From an uncultured Ellagibacter sp. (GTDB lineage Bacteria; Actinomycetota; Coriobacteriia; Coriobacteriales; Eggerthellaceae): 7,098 nt of DNA. Numbering within the stretch: position 1 is the stretch's first letter; the number at the start of each line of letters is the position of its first letter. Below the pieces are notes generated by a model. It had not been told where the DNA came from and made no database searches. It worked only from the letters and a program-made list of their open reading frames with translations. The position numbers and the translations under genes were made by a program. The stretch is taken from assembly GCA_934613165.1 (NCBI GenBank), contig CAKTSW010000071.1, forward strand, positions 1 to 7,098. The letters are read 5' to 3'. Of this stretch, positions 1-5,800 are shown one piece after another.

Positions 1-544
1 AAAGCCCGCAGTGCTCGAGCACCTCGGCGTAGTATTCCACCTGCGGTTTAACCGCCGTCGAGTTCTCGTAGGTGGAAATGTAGCGAAACGGCGCATCGGC
101 AACGCCCGCCCATGCAAGGCGCCACTCCACCGCGCGACGCGGGAACATCGGCTGCGTGGCAAGCACGAGCGGGTAGCCCTTCGCGGCGAGCGCATCGATG
201 GCGCGACGAGTCGCCGGGTTGGGCACGACGTTCGCACCGATCGCGCCGAAGCGCGTGTCGTAGTAGTCGGCGAAAAGCGCCTCCCAATCGGTCTCGTTAG
301 GGTCGAACTCACCGAAGAACACGTCCCAGAAGACGTCGTGGTTCGTCTTCCCGCCCGGCGTGCGCTTCCCCATCGCCATGGCGCCCGCCCCGAACGCACG
401 CGCGAACTTCTCGGCATCGATGCCCTGTTCCGCTGCGAAACGGGCGATGTCCTTGAAGTACCCGCCGAGGAATTCCTCAAGCTCCATCGGGCACAACGTG
501 CCGTCAAGGTCGAACAGGATCGCCCGGTATGCTTTATCTGCCAT
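1..544 (-). CDS. HAD-superfamily hydrolase, partial (3' end beyond window)
   Basis: This is a cytoplasmic haloacid-dehalogenase-like phosphatase, or a related phosphotransferase; its substrate is unknown. The first 181 residues are visible and the frame is open to the window edge. Motif I is FDLDGT at residues 11-16, with D12 as the expected nucleophile and D14 as the acid/base. Motif II is T130 in VLATQP, and motif III is probably K166 in AVKPQ. Residues about 18-105 form the helical cap expected of subfamily I enzymes. The ATG at 544-542 is preceded by AGAAGGG with a 5-base spacer, which supports this start. The gene is divergent from queH across a 270-base gap. The lysine at 166 is followed by only 15 visible residues, so the terminal motif IV aspartates are not seen. 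The family call is firm because of the motif I sequence; no specific function is proposed. Confidence 0.9.
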   Translation of the reverse strand, partial: MADKAYRAILFDLDGTLCPMELEEFLGGYFKDIARFAAEQGIDAEKFARAFGAGAMAMGKRTPGGKTNHDVFWDVFFGEFDPNETDWEALFADYYDTRFGAIGANVVPNPATRRAIDALAAKGYPLVLATQPMFPRRAVEWRLAWAGVADAPFRYISTYENSTAVKPQVEYYAEVLEHCGL

Positions 545-606
545 GAAAGCCCTTCTTAAGGAGACGGTGCGCTCTAGCGCACAACAACCTGCGGATAGAT
601 AGCACT

Positions 607-612
607 AGTATA
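607..612 (-). promoter_or_regulatory. Candidate -10 box for the HAD gene
   Basis: On the minus strand this reads TATACT, a good sigma-70 type -10 hexamer. It lies about 63 bases upstream of the HAD start codon. There is no convincing -35 hexamer 16-18 bases further upstream, so the call is weak. Confidence 0.25.
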
Positions 613-770
613 AGGTAAGGGGCTGAAAGCCGCCGATCAGCCGCGCGCCCCATCACGCAAACAGCGGAAACGTTCGCTGACGAATAACAGGCAGTTCTTC
701 GCGAGAAACGCGATTCGAGCTATCCGCAATCTGGCGATTTCACGAGGGACGCGAAGCGCACGGCGCCCTG

Positions 771-779
771 TGCTAGTAT
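771..779 (+). promoter_or_regulatory. Candidate extended -10 promoter for queH
   Basis: TGCTAGTAT reads as an extended -10 element: TG at 771-772, one base, then TAGTAT at 774-779. No strong -35 is seen, as is common with extended -10 promoters. Transcription would start near 786, about 29 bases before the GTG start codon of queH. If this is right, it excludes the longer upstream translation start at 770. Confidence 0.45.
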
Positions 780-803
780 CGATGGGCTATCTCCCCTCGC
801 GTG

Positions 804-809
804 AAAGGA
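804..809 (+). promoter_or_regulatory. Ribosome binding site that fixes the queH start
   Basis: AAAGGA is separated by 5 bases from the GTG at 815-817. This gives a protein beginning MKLLLHACCGPC, the normal N terminus of the QueH family. The frame is open upstream to a GTG at 770, but that start lacks a Shine-Dalgarno site and overlaps the candidate -10 box. Confidence 0.75.
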
Positions 810-814
810 TCGTC

Positions 815-1585
815 GTGAAACTGCTGCTGCATGCCTGCTGCGGACCGTGCTCGCTCGAACCGACGCGTCTTCTGAAGGCGGCGGGGCACGACATCACCAT
901 CTACTACGCGAACTCCAACATCGCCCCGCGCGAGGAATACGAGCATCGGCTCGCCACGCTCGAAGAATGGGCGCGCGCCGAGGGCATCCCCGTCATCGAG
1001 GGACCTTACGACCCTGCTACCTGGGAAAACACCGCAGGTCGCATCGGAGACGCAGCGCTTGCCCGCGTGCATGCCAACGTGCTTTCCGTCGACCCTGCCC
1101 AGCGAAGAGCACGCTGCCGCGCCTGCTATCGCTTACGGCTCGAGGAAACGGCGCGCGTCGCCGCCGAGCACGGCTTCGAGGGCATCGGCACCACGCTTTC
1201 GGTCAGCCCTTACCAATACACCGAGGTCATCCGCGAGGAAGTGGACCGAGCCGCCGAGCGCCACGGCCTTGCGGGCGTGTTCGAGGATTTCCGCCCCTAC
1301 TATGACGAGGCGACGCGGAAAAGCCGCGAGCTGGGAATGTACCGCCAGAACTTCTGCGGCTGCCGCATAAGCGACGAGGAAGCAGCCGCCGAGCGCGCCG
1401 AGCGGAAGGCCGAGCGCGCGGCCCAGAAGGCGGCCGAACGGGCAGCGCACGCCGACGAGATCGCCGCGGCCGAGGCGAAACGGGCGGCCCATCGCGCCGA
1501 ACGCGCCGCCTACGACAAGAAGCAGGCCAAGAAGCGCGCAATCCTCAAGGCGCTGAGGGCGCAGGCGAAGAAACCCGAAGCGTAG
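815..1585 (+). CDS. queH: Epoxyqueuosine reductase QueH with charged C-terminal tail
   Basis: QueH is the iron-sulfur enzyme that reduces epoxyqueuosine to queuosine in tRNA, the last step of queuosine synthesis. It replaces the cobalamin-dependent QueG in many anaerobes. The protein has 256 residues from the GTG start. The family's cysteine sets are all present: HACCGPC (C8, C9, C12), CRAC (C101, C104) and FCGC (C181, C183). TTLSVSPYQ (126-134) and EDFRPYY (157-163) also fit the family. The catalytic domain ends near residue 186. It is followed by about 70 residues of Ala, Glu, Lys and Arg (for example AERAERKAERAAQKAAERAA), predicted to be one long charged helix; most QueH proteins stop near the end of the cysteine domain. 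It is the first gene of the plus-strand set and lies 62 bases from the next gene. The family assignment is from motifs; the role of the tail is unknown. Confidence 0.93.
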   Translation: MKLLLHACCGPCSLEPTRLLKAAGHDITIYYANSNIAPREEYEHRLATLEEWARAEGIPVIEGPYDPATWENTAGRIGDAALARVHANVLSVDPAQRRARCRACYRLRLEETARVAAEHGFEGIGTTLSVSPYQYTEVIREEVDRAAERHGLAGVFEDFRPYYDEATRKSRELGMYRQNFCGCRISDEEAAAERAERKAERAAQKAAERAAHADEIAAAEAKRAAHRAERAAYDKKQAKKRAILKALRAQAKKPEA

Positions 1586-1651
1586 ACAAGCGCAGCAGCA
1601 GCCGAAAGGCGCAAGCCGACGCCGAACGCAAGAAGAAAACGAGCATCATGA
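1586..1651 (+). other. In-frame continuation of the queH tail beyond its stop
   Basis: After the TAG at 1583-1585 the queH frame stays open for 21 more codons (TSAAAAERRKPTPNARRK...). It ends in a TGA at 1649-1651 that overlaps the next gene's ATG at 1648-1650 as ATGA. The residues keep the Ala/Arg/Lys bias of the tail. This may be a relic of a longer queH or simple leftover sequence. It also holds the weak purine-rich site (AAGAAG, 1630-1635) that could serve the next gene. Confidence 0.35.
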
Positions 1652-2988
1652 GACCTTTCGCAGACCCCATCCACCGTTACATGGACCACGTGCGCCGCAC
1701 CTGCATGACCGACCCCGAGCGCGGCTGGCGCGACGCGCTCATCGGCTTTCGCGGCAACACCTGGGGCTCGCGCCACCTGCCGAACTTCCGCGCGGCGCGC
1801 GGCTACCACAAGCTCGAAGCGTGCACGCTCGGGCTCGTGTCCGACCAGCTCGGGCACGAAGAGGACTACGTGTGGGGCAACATCTTCGCCCCGGTCGAGA
1901 TCATGCGCTGCTTCGGCCTCGGCACGGTGAGCGTGGAATGCCTGGCAAGCTTCTTCTCGGGCTACCACCTGGCGCCCTTCTTCATCGACCGCGCTCAGGA
2001 AGCGGGCATCGCGCCGACGCTGTGCACCTACCACAAAACCGTGCTCGGCATGATGGAGACGGGCGTTCTGCACGCGCCCCGCCTCGCCGTCACCACCTCA
2101 TGCGCGTGCGATGGCAACCTGAGCACGTTTCGCCAGCTCGGGGCGCGCATGGACGTGCCCATGGTGCTGCTCGACGTGCCCTACGAAAACGACGAGGCCG
2201 CGATCGCCTACCTTGCCGACCAGCTGCGCGACCTCGCGCGGACGCTCGAGGAGCTGACGGGCATCCCCTTCGACGAAAGCCGCCTTTCGCACACGCTCGA
2301 AGTCGAACGAGAAACCAACGCGCTCGTCTGGGAATTCCTGAAGCTGCAGTCCGAGCATTACTACCCCGCCGAGTTCATCCACCACCTGTTCTTCGTGTTG
2401 GCGACCCAGCTCGACGCCGGCAGCGAGCAGTTCCGCGACGTCATGCGCTTCATGGTCGACGACATCAAGCGCGCGCCCGCGCTCGAAGGGGACCGCATCC
2501 TCTGGGTGCACCTCATGCCGTACTACCAGCAAAGCCTGAAGGCGGCCTTCGACTACAGCCCGAAGCACCAGATCGTCGCGCTCGACATGGCGCTTGCCAC
2601 GGCAAGCCCGCTTGCCGACCCCGACCCTTTCCGCGCCCTGGCCGAGAAGCTCATCGGAAACGCGATGAACGGCCCCTACGAACGCAAGATCGAGCTTGTC
2701 GACAAGCTCATCGACCACACGAACGCCGACGGCGTCATCCACTTCTGCCACTGGGGCTGCAAGCAGTCGGCGGGCGGAAGCGCGCTTCTGCGCGACCACC
2801 TGCACGAAAGGCATATCCCCCTTCTGCAGCTCGACGGCGACGGCATCGACGAGCGCAACAGCCACGACGGTCAGATCAAGACGCGCCTCGAGGCGTTTTT
2901 CGAGGTCCTCGACGCGAACCGCGCGGAACGAGGGAACGGCGACGCGACGGCATCCGAAAGCAGCGCACGGGAAGGAGACGCACGATGA
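1648..2988 (+). CDS. 2-hydroxyacyl-CoA dehydratase / benzoyl-CoA reductase-like subunit (HgdB/BcrC family)
   Basis: This is one of two different iron-sulfur subunits of the superfamily in which an ATP-driven activator feeds single low-potential electrons to a [4Fe-4S] dehydratase or reductase. It has 446 residues and no signal peptide, so it should be cytoplasmic. Family signs are VWGNIFAPVEIMRCFGL (76-92, the PxE region), LCTYHK with C126, TTSCACDGN with C152 and C154, a C-terminal CHWGCKQSAGG with C367 and C371, and the closing DGDGIDERNSHDGQIKTRLEAF (396-417). A short Gly/Ala/Ser/Glu tail (about 425-446) is probably disordered. Its Shine-Dalgarno is weak. The TGA stop overlaps the next start as ATGA, so the two subunits are probably translationally coupled. 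The substrate is unknown; a dehydratase, an aryl-CoA reductase or a double-cubane-type reductase are all possible. Confidence 0.85.
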   Translation: MRPFADPIHRYMDHVRRTCMTDPERGWRDALIGFRGNTWGSRHLPNFRAARGYHKLEACTLGLVSDQLGHEEDYVWGNIFAPVEIMRCFGLGTVSVECLASFFSGYHLAPFFIDRAQEAGIAPTLCTYHKTVLGMMETGVLHAPRLAVTTSCACDGNLSTFRQLGARMDVPMVLLDVPYENDEAAIAYLADQLRDLARTLEELTGIPFDESRLSHTLEVERETNALVWEFLKLQSEHYYPAEFIHHLFFVLATQLDAGSEQFRDVMRFMVDDIKRAPALEGDRILWVHLMPYYQQSLKAAFDYSPKHQIVALDMALATASPLADPDPFRALAEKLIGNAMNGPYERKIELVDKLIDHTNADGVIHFCHWGCKQSAGGSALLRDHLHERHIPLLQLDGDGIDERNSHDGQIKTRLEAFFEVLDANRAERGNGDATASESSAREGDAR

Positions 2989-4841
2989 GGCTCGGTTACG
3001 CCTGCAAATACGTGCCCGTCGAGGCGCTCGAGTCCATGGGGGCGCGCATGGTGCGCATCGAGCCCGACGAGAAGCTCACCAGCTTCGACGCGGCCGAGGC
3101 GCGCATGCACGCCAATATCTGCAGCTTCGCGAAGGCCGCGTTCGAGACGGTGGCCGCAAGCGACCTCGACGGGGTCGTGCTGACCACGTGCTGCGACAGC
3201 ATGCGCCGGCTCGCCGATGCGCTCGCAGCCGAGATGCCAGAAGGATTCGTGCGCACGCTCGACGTCCCGCGGACGGCGACTCCCGCCGCCTGCGCGCTGT
3301 TCGAGCGCCGCGTACGCGATCTGCTCGGTTCCTACGGCGACGCTGCGGACCAGACGTTTTCCGAGGAGAAGCTCTTCGCCGAGCTCGGAGGAACGGCGTG
3401 CCCGGCGAAGGGGGCATGCGACGTCGCAACGAAGGCTTCCGCGCCGGAAAGCACGTCGAGAGAAACGCACACGCCGGAGGAAGATCCCGTCGAGCGCATG
3501 GTGCGCGACGAGGTCTCGCTTTCCCCCACGCTTGCCAACGTAGGCATCGCCGGCGCGCGCGTGAACCGCGCGATCAAGCGGATCCTCGAAGACCACGGCG
3601 TGAACATCGCCTTCAACATCACCTGCACGAACGCGCACCGCCGCTTCATGCCCCAAAAAGGGGACACCTTATCGCGTTACGTGCACGACGTGCTTGCCCA
3701 AGTTCCCTGCGCCCGCATGGAAGACATCGCCCTGCGCGAGAGGTTCCTGCAGCGCGTCGCACCCGAAATCGACGGGCTCGTTTACCACACCGTGCAGTTC
3801 TGCGACATGTATTCCTACGAGTATTCCCAGTTGAAACGCGAATTCGCACAGCCTGCGCTCGCGATCGAGACCGACTGCACCGCGTCAAGCCAAGGCCAGA
3901 TCCTCACGCGGCTCGAGGCGTTCCTCGAGTCCATCCGCGCAGCCAAGCCCACCTCTTGCGCGAAGGGCGCCTCGCCCGACAAGCCCGCTTCAACCCCGAA
4001 CTCCCCTTCCCCGAAAGGCACCCCCATGAGCAAACCAACTTCGAGTGCGCCCGCCGGTGCGCGCTACTTCGCCGGCATCGACAGCGGATCGACCTCGACG
4101 AACGCCGTCGTGATCGACGAGAGCGGGAACATCGTGGCCTCGGTGGTCGTGCGCACGGGTGCGAAAGCGGGGGAATCGGCCGAGCGCGCCTACCGCGAGG
4201 TCATCGAGCGCGCGGGGCTCACGGAAGCCGACATAGCCCGCACGGTTTCGACCGGTTACGGGCGCGTGAGCATCCCCTTCGCCGACGAGAACGTGACCGA
4301 GATCAGCTGCCACGGGCGCGGGGCGCGCTACTTCAACCCCCGCGTCCGCACGATTCTCGACATCGGCGGGCAGGACAGCAAGGCGATCCACGTCAACGCC
4401 GCAGGTGAAGTGACCGATTTCGCCATGAACGACAAGTGCGCCGCGGGCACGGGGCGCTTTCTGGAGATGATCGCGCGCTCGCTCGAGATGAGCCTCGACG
4501 AGCTGGGACCGGCGGCGCTTTCCAGCAAGAAGCGCCTCGAGATCACGAGCATGTGCTCGGTGTTCGCGGAATCGGAGGTCATCTCGCTCATCGCGAACAA
4601 CGAGGAGAAATCCGACATCGCCGCAGGCGTGTGCCGCGCCGTCGCCGGCAAGTCGCACTCGCTCATGCGCCGCGTGGGACTTGAGGGCGCGTTCATGATG
4701 ACGGGCGGCGTGGCCAAGAACCCCGGCGTCGTGCACGCGGTCGAGGAGCTGATCGGCGAGAAGCTCTATATCTGTCCGGAACCAGAAATCGTCGGCGCAA
4801 CCGGCGCCGCCCTTCTAGCACGGGAACAGGTGGAAGAGTAA
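2985..4841 (+). CDS. Fusion: second 2-hydroxyacyl-CoA dehydratase-like subunit plus activator ATPase (HgdC/BcrA-like)
   Basis: This frame encodes 618 residues and has an excellent AAGGAG site (2972-2977, 7-base spacer). Residues 1-318 are a second HgdB/BcrC-type subunit: GYACKYVPVEALESMGARMV (4-23), LTTCCDSMRRLADAL (66-80), C214 in NITCTNAHR, and QFCDMYSYEY (271-280, C273) followed by ETDCTASSQGQILTRLEAF (295-313). Residues 319-357 are a Pro/Ser/Lys linker. Residues 358-618 are a complete ASKHA-fold activator: GIDSGSTSTNAVVID (364-378), LDIGGQDSKA (458-467), NDKCAAGTGRF (482-492), SMCSVFAESE (522-531) and MMTGGVAKNPG (571-581). C485 and C524 are 39 residues apart, as in HgdC, where these cysteines hold the [4Fe-4S] cluster shared by the dimer. 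Activators are normally separate proteins. An internal ATG at 4026 with its own Shine-Dalgarno could also give a free activator. The frame is open further upstream, to 1821, but that part is an Arg-rich shadow of the previous gene. Confidence 0.88.
   Translation: MRLGYACKYVPVEALESMGARMVRIEPDEKLTSFDAAEARMHANICSFAKAAFETVAASDLDGVVLTTCCDSMRRLADALAAEMPEGFVRTLDVPRTATPAACALFERRVRDLLGSYGDAADQTFSEEKLFAELGGTACPAKGACDVATKASAPESTSRETHTPEEDPVERMVRDEVSLSPTLANVGIAGARVNRAIKRILEDHGVNIAFNITCTNAHRRFMPQKGDTLSRYVHDVLAQVPCARMEDIALRERFLQRVAPEIDGLVYHTVQFCDMYSYEYSQLKREFAQPALAIETDCTASSQGQILTRLEAFLESIRAAKPTSCAKGASPDKPASTPNSPSPKGTPMSKPTSSAPAGARYFAGIDSGSTSTNAVVIDESGNIVASVVVRTGAKAGESAERAYREVIERAGLTEADIARTVSTGYGRVSIPFADENVTEISCHGRGARYFNPRVRTILDIGGQDSKAIHVNAAGEVTDFAMNDKCAAGTGRFLEMIARSLEMSLDELGPAALSSKKRLEITSMCSVFAESEVISLIANNEEKSDIAAGVCRAVAGKSHSLMRRVGLEGAFMMTGGVAKNPGVVHAVEELIGEKLYICPEPEIVGATGAALLAREQVEE
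4013..4018 (+). promoter_or_regulatory. Internal ribosome binding site inside the fusion gene
   Basis: GAAAGG lies 7 bases before an in-frame ATG at 4026-4028 (residue 348, MSKPTSS). That ATG sits in the linker just ahead of the activator domain, where a stand-alone activator would normally start. It could give a second, shorter product of 271 residues made only of the ATPase domain. Confidence 0.45.
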
Positions 4842-4887
4842 GAAATTCCATATTGAATTCCACATAAATTTCTTCTATATTTCTTTT
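4842..4887 (+). promoter_or_regulatory. Promoter and likely operator of the toxin-antitoxin operon
   Basis: This AT-rich stretch stands out from its GC-rich surroundings. TTGAAT (4853-4858) and TATATT (4876-4881) form a sigma-70 type promoter with an ideal 17-base spacer. Two direct repeats lie over the -35 region: AATTCCATAT (4844-4853) and AATTCCACAT (4856-4865), 12 bases apart. A second pair, ATTTCTT, lies at 4868-4874 and 4879-4885, flanking the -10. Phd/YefM antitoxins usually repress their own promoter, so these repeats are candidate binding sites. Confidence 0.6.
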
Positions 4888-4909
4888 ATTCGAAGAGATT
4901 GGACGACCC

Positions 4910-5197
4910 ATGCCCCTTGCCGTGCCTCAGATCAGGCCCATCAGCGACCTGCGCAGCGACTTGAACGACGTATGCGAAATGGCCAAGGAAAGCCAGCAAC
5001 CCATTTTCATGACCAAGAACGGCAAGGCAAGCCTCGTCGTCATCGACTGCGAGGCTTACGAAGAGGAACATCGCCGGGCGCGTTACGTCCAAAAGCTTCG
5101 CGAAGCGGAAATCGAGGAGAAGTACCGCACCGAAGCCGTTTCCCGACGCGAGGTAAGCGAATCGATGGAGCGCCTGTTCAAGCATTGGGGCGTCTAG
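4910..5197 (+). CDS. Phd/YefM-family antitoxin
   Basis: This is the antitoxin of a type II toxin-antitoxin pair, 95 residues long, a normal size for the family. Residues about 8-53 match the Phd/YefM N-terminal DNA-binding and dimerisation domain: IRPISDLRSDLNDVCEMAKE, then QPIFMTKNGKASLVVIDCEAYEE. Residues about 54-95 are charged and probably helical, the part that would wrap around the toxin (RYVQKLREAEIEEKYRTEAV). Its TAG stop touches the ATG of the toxin gene with no gap. The start is supported by a modest GGA at 4901-4903 and by the match of the first residues to the family. Inferred role: it neutralises the toxin encoded by the next gene and represses the promoter at 4853-4881. Confidence 0.9.
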   Translation: MPLAVPQIRPISDLRSDLNDVCEMAKESQQPIFMTKNGKASLVVIDCEAYEEEHRRARYVQKLREAEIEEKYRTEAVSRREVSESMERLFKHWGV

Positions 5198-5512
5198 ATG
5201 CTCGAAGCCGTTTACCGTCCGCGTGCCGCCCACGACCTCGAATCGGCCCTCGTTTACCTGGGCGAAGTCCAGAAAGCTCCCCAAGCAGCGCGCGACCTCT
5301 ATTCCGAAATCGAGGCGGCGATCGACCTGCTCTGCGAAACGCCCGAGATAGGCCGGCGATTCACCGACAGCGCGCTTGCCCACGACGACTACCGGTCGTG
5401 GCTCGTGGGAAATTATCGCATCTTCTATTCCCACGATTCGGAGCTTCTCACCATCTGGCGTATCATCCACACGCAGCAAGACCGAGACGACTACTCCATC
5501 ATCGACGTGTAG
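5198..5512 (+). CDS. ParE/RelE-family toxin
   Basis: This is the toxin of the pair, 104 residues, a typical length for the ParE/RelE fold. Family signs are the N-terminal YRPRAAHDLESALVYL (6-21), the ETPEIGRRF segment (47-55), a DDYRSWLVGNYRIFY core (63-77) and the closing LTIWRIIHTQQDRDDY (84-99). The last segment (RI-H-QD) is typical of the ParE branch more than of mRNA-cutting RelE, but target choice cannot be settled from sequence. If ParE-like it would act on DNA gyrase; if RelE-like it would cut mRNA on the ribosome. It starts directly after the antitoxin stop, with only a GGGG at 5187-5190 as a ribosome site, so it probably depends on coupled translation. Confidence 0.88.
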   Translation: MLEAVYRPRAAHDLESALVYLGEVQKAPQAARDLYSEIEAAIDLLCETPEIGRRFTDSALAHDDYRSWLVGNYRIFYSHDSELLTIWRIIHTQQDRDDYSIIDV

Positions 5513-5534
5513 CGCGCCCCGAAACGTCAAGCGC

Positions 5535-5552
5535 TACAATTGCGTTACGCAA
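5535..5552 (+). promoter_or_regulatory. Candidate -10 box with adjacent 13-bp palindrome upstream of the queA leader
   Basis: TACAAT (5535-5540) is a good -10 hexamer, with no clear -35. It runs straight into TTGCGT-T-ACGCAA (5540-5552), a perfect 6+1+6 palindrome that would cover the transcription start. The location suits an operator controlling the leader and queA, but this is inferred from position and symmetry only. Confidence 0.35.
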
Positions 5553-5578
5553 ACGAAACGACAAGAAAGACGCACTGC

Positions 5579-5683
5579 ATGAGGACCGAAGACTTCAATT
5601 ATTCGGCAGCCCAATGGGCCGTCGAACCCCGAGCACCGCGAAACGGGGTACCGGGTCTTCGGTTCGAAGCAAGCGACAATTAA
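5579..5683 (+). CDS. Small leader ORF 1 (34 codons) sharing the QueA N terminus
   Basis: This open frame encodes 34 residues. It begins MRTEDFNY, identical to the first eight residues of QueA, then continues SAAQWAVEPRAPRNG and ends in RFEASDN. I do not recognise a family. It has only a weak ribosome site (AAGAAAG, 5563-5569). Its TAA is part of the AAGAGGA site that precedes leader ORF 2. Compared with ORF 2, 17 codons differ, 8 of them synonymously. That is more synonymous change than chance predicts, but the numbers are small and RNA pairing could give the same pattern. It may be translated as a regulatory leader peptide or may be only the coding face of a structured repeat. Confidence 0.5.
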   Translation: MRTEDFNYSAAQWAVEPRAPRNGVPGLRFEASDN

Positions 5684-5695
5684 GAGGATAGCTAC

Positions 5696-5800
5696 ATGAA
5701 GACCGAAGATTTCAACTATTTGACAGCCCAGTGGGCTGTCAAACCCCGAGCACCGCGAAGCGGAGCGCAGGGGCTTCGGTTTGAAACGAGCAACAACTAA
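5696..5800 (+). CDS. Small leader ORF 2 (34 codons) sharing the QueA N terminus
   Basis: This is the second copy of the leader frame, also 34 residues. It begins MKTEDFNY, continues LTAQWAVKPRAPRSG and ends in RFETSNN. The ribosome site AAGAGGA (5682-5688, 7-base spacer) is good and overlaps the stop codon of ORF 1. Its own TAA (5798-5800) overlaps the identical site that serves queA. This arrangement predicts that ribosomes finishing each leader ORF re-initiate on the next frame and finally on queA. Codons 33 and 34 are both AAC, and codons 5, 7 and 8 are GAT, AAC and TAT. All of these are read by tRNAs that carry queuosine. No homologous family is recognised and translation is not proven. 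Confidence 0.55.
   Translation: MKTEDFNYLTAQWAVKPRAPRSGAQGLRFETSNN
5702..5780 (+). other. Predicted three-way-junction RNA fold in leader unit 2 (also in unit 1 at 5585-5663)
   Basis: In unit 2, ACCGAAG (5702-5708) can pair with CTTCGGT (5774-5780). Inside this helix sit two hairpins. The first is a perfect 12-bp stem, with left arm TTTGACAGCCCA at 5719-5730, centre base 5731 and right arm 5732-5743. The second is CCCC (5744-5747) with GGGG (5770-5773), enclosing CCGC-GAA-GCGG. Unit 1 keeps the same plan: ACCGAAGAC with GTCTTCGGT (5585-5593/5655-5663), a 12-position stem at 5602-5626 with one mismatch and one G-U pair, and CCCCG with CGGGG (5627-5631/5644-5648). One stem pair changes from C-G to T-A between copies. 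I do not match it to a known riboswitch. Confidence 0.55.

Larger units (their letters stand above)
545..814. other. Divergent intergenic region between HAD gene and queH
   Basis: No gene is supported here. The region holds the upstream signals for the HAD gene (minus strand) and for queH (plus strand). It contains a widely spaced perfect 9-bp inverted repeat, TGCGGATAG at 590-598 and CTATCCGCA at 720-728. A small CGCG-AGAAA-CGCG hairpin lies at about 700-712. Short open frames in it have no start signal or recognisable product. Confidence 0.5.

Noticed and set aside
770..814. Longer queH start at GTG 770
   Set aside because: It has no Shine-Dalgarno site, it lies upstream of the candidate -10 box, and it would add 15 residues ahead of the normal QueH N terminus.
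2098..2865. Long minus-strand open frame opposite the first dehydratase subunit, and similar antisense frames elsewhere
   Set aside because: These are typical antisense shadows of high-GC genes, with no ribosome site or recognisable domain. The plus-strand frame carries the family motifs.
1821..2984. Upstream open extension of the fusion-gene frame, giving a much longer protein
   Set aside because: This stretch overlaps a well-supported subunit gene in another frame, its translation is Arg/Pro/Ala-rich with no motif, and the ATG at 2985 has an ideal ribosome site and begins the recognisable domain.
2696..4408. Long plus-strand open frame of 570 codons across the dehydratase genes
   Set aside because: It is very Arg- and Ser-rich, matches no family, and overlaps two motif-supported genes; it is a shadow of GC-rich coding DNA.
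5720..5725. Perfect TTGACA (-35 consensus) inside leader unit 2
   Set aside because: The sequence 16-18 bases downstream is C-rich with no -10 hexamer, and the bases belong to the left arm of the 12-bp hairpin.
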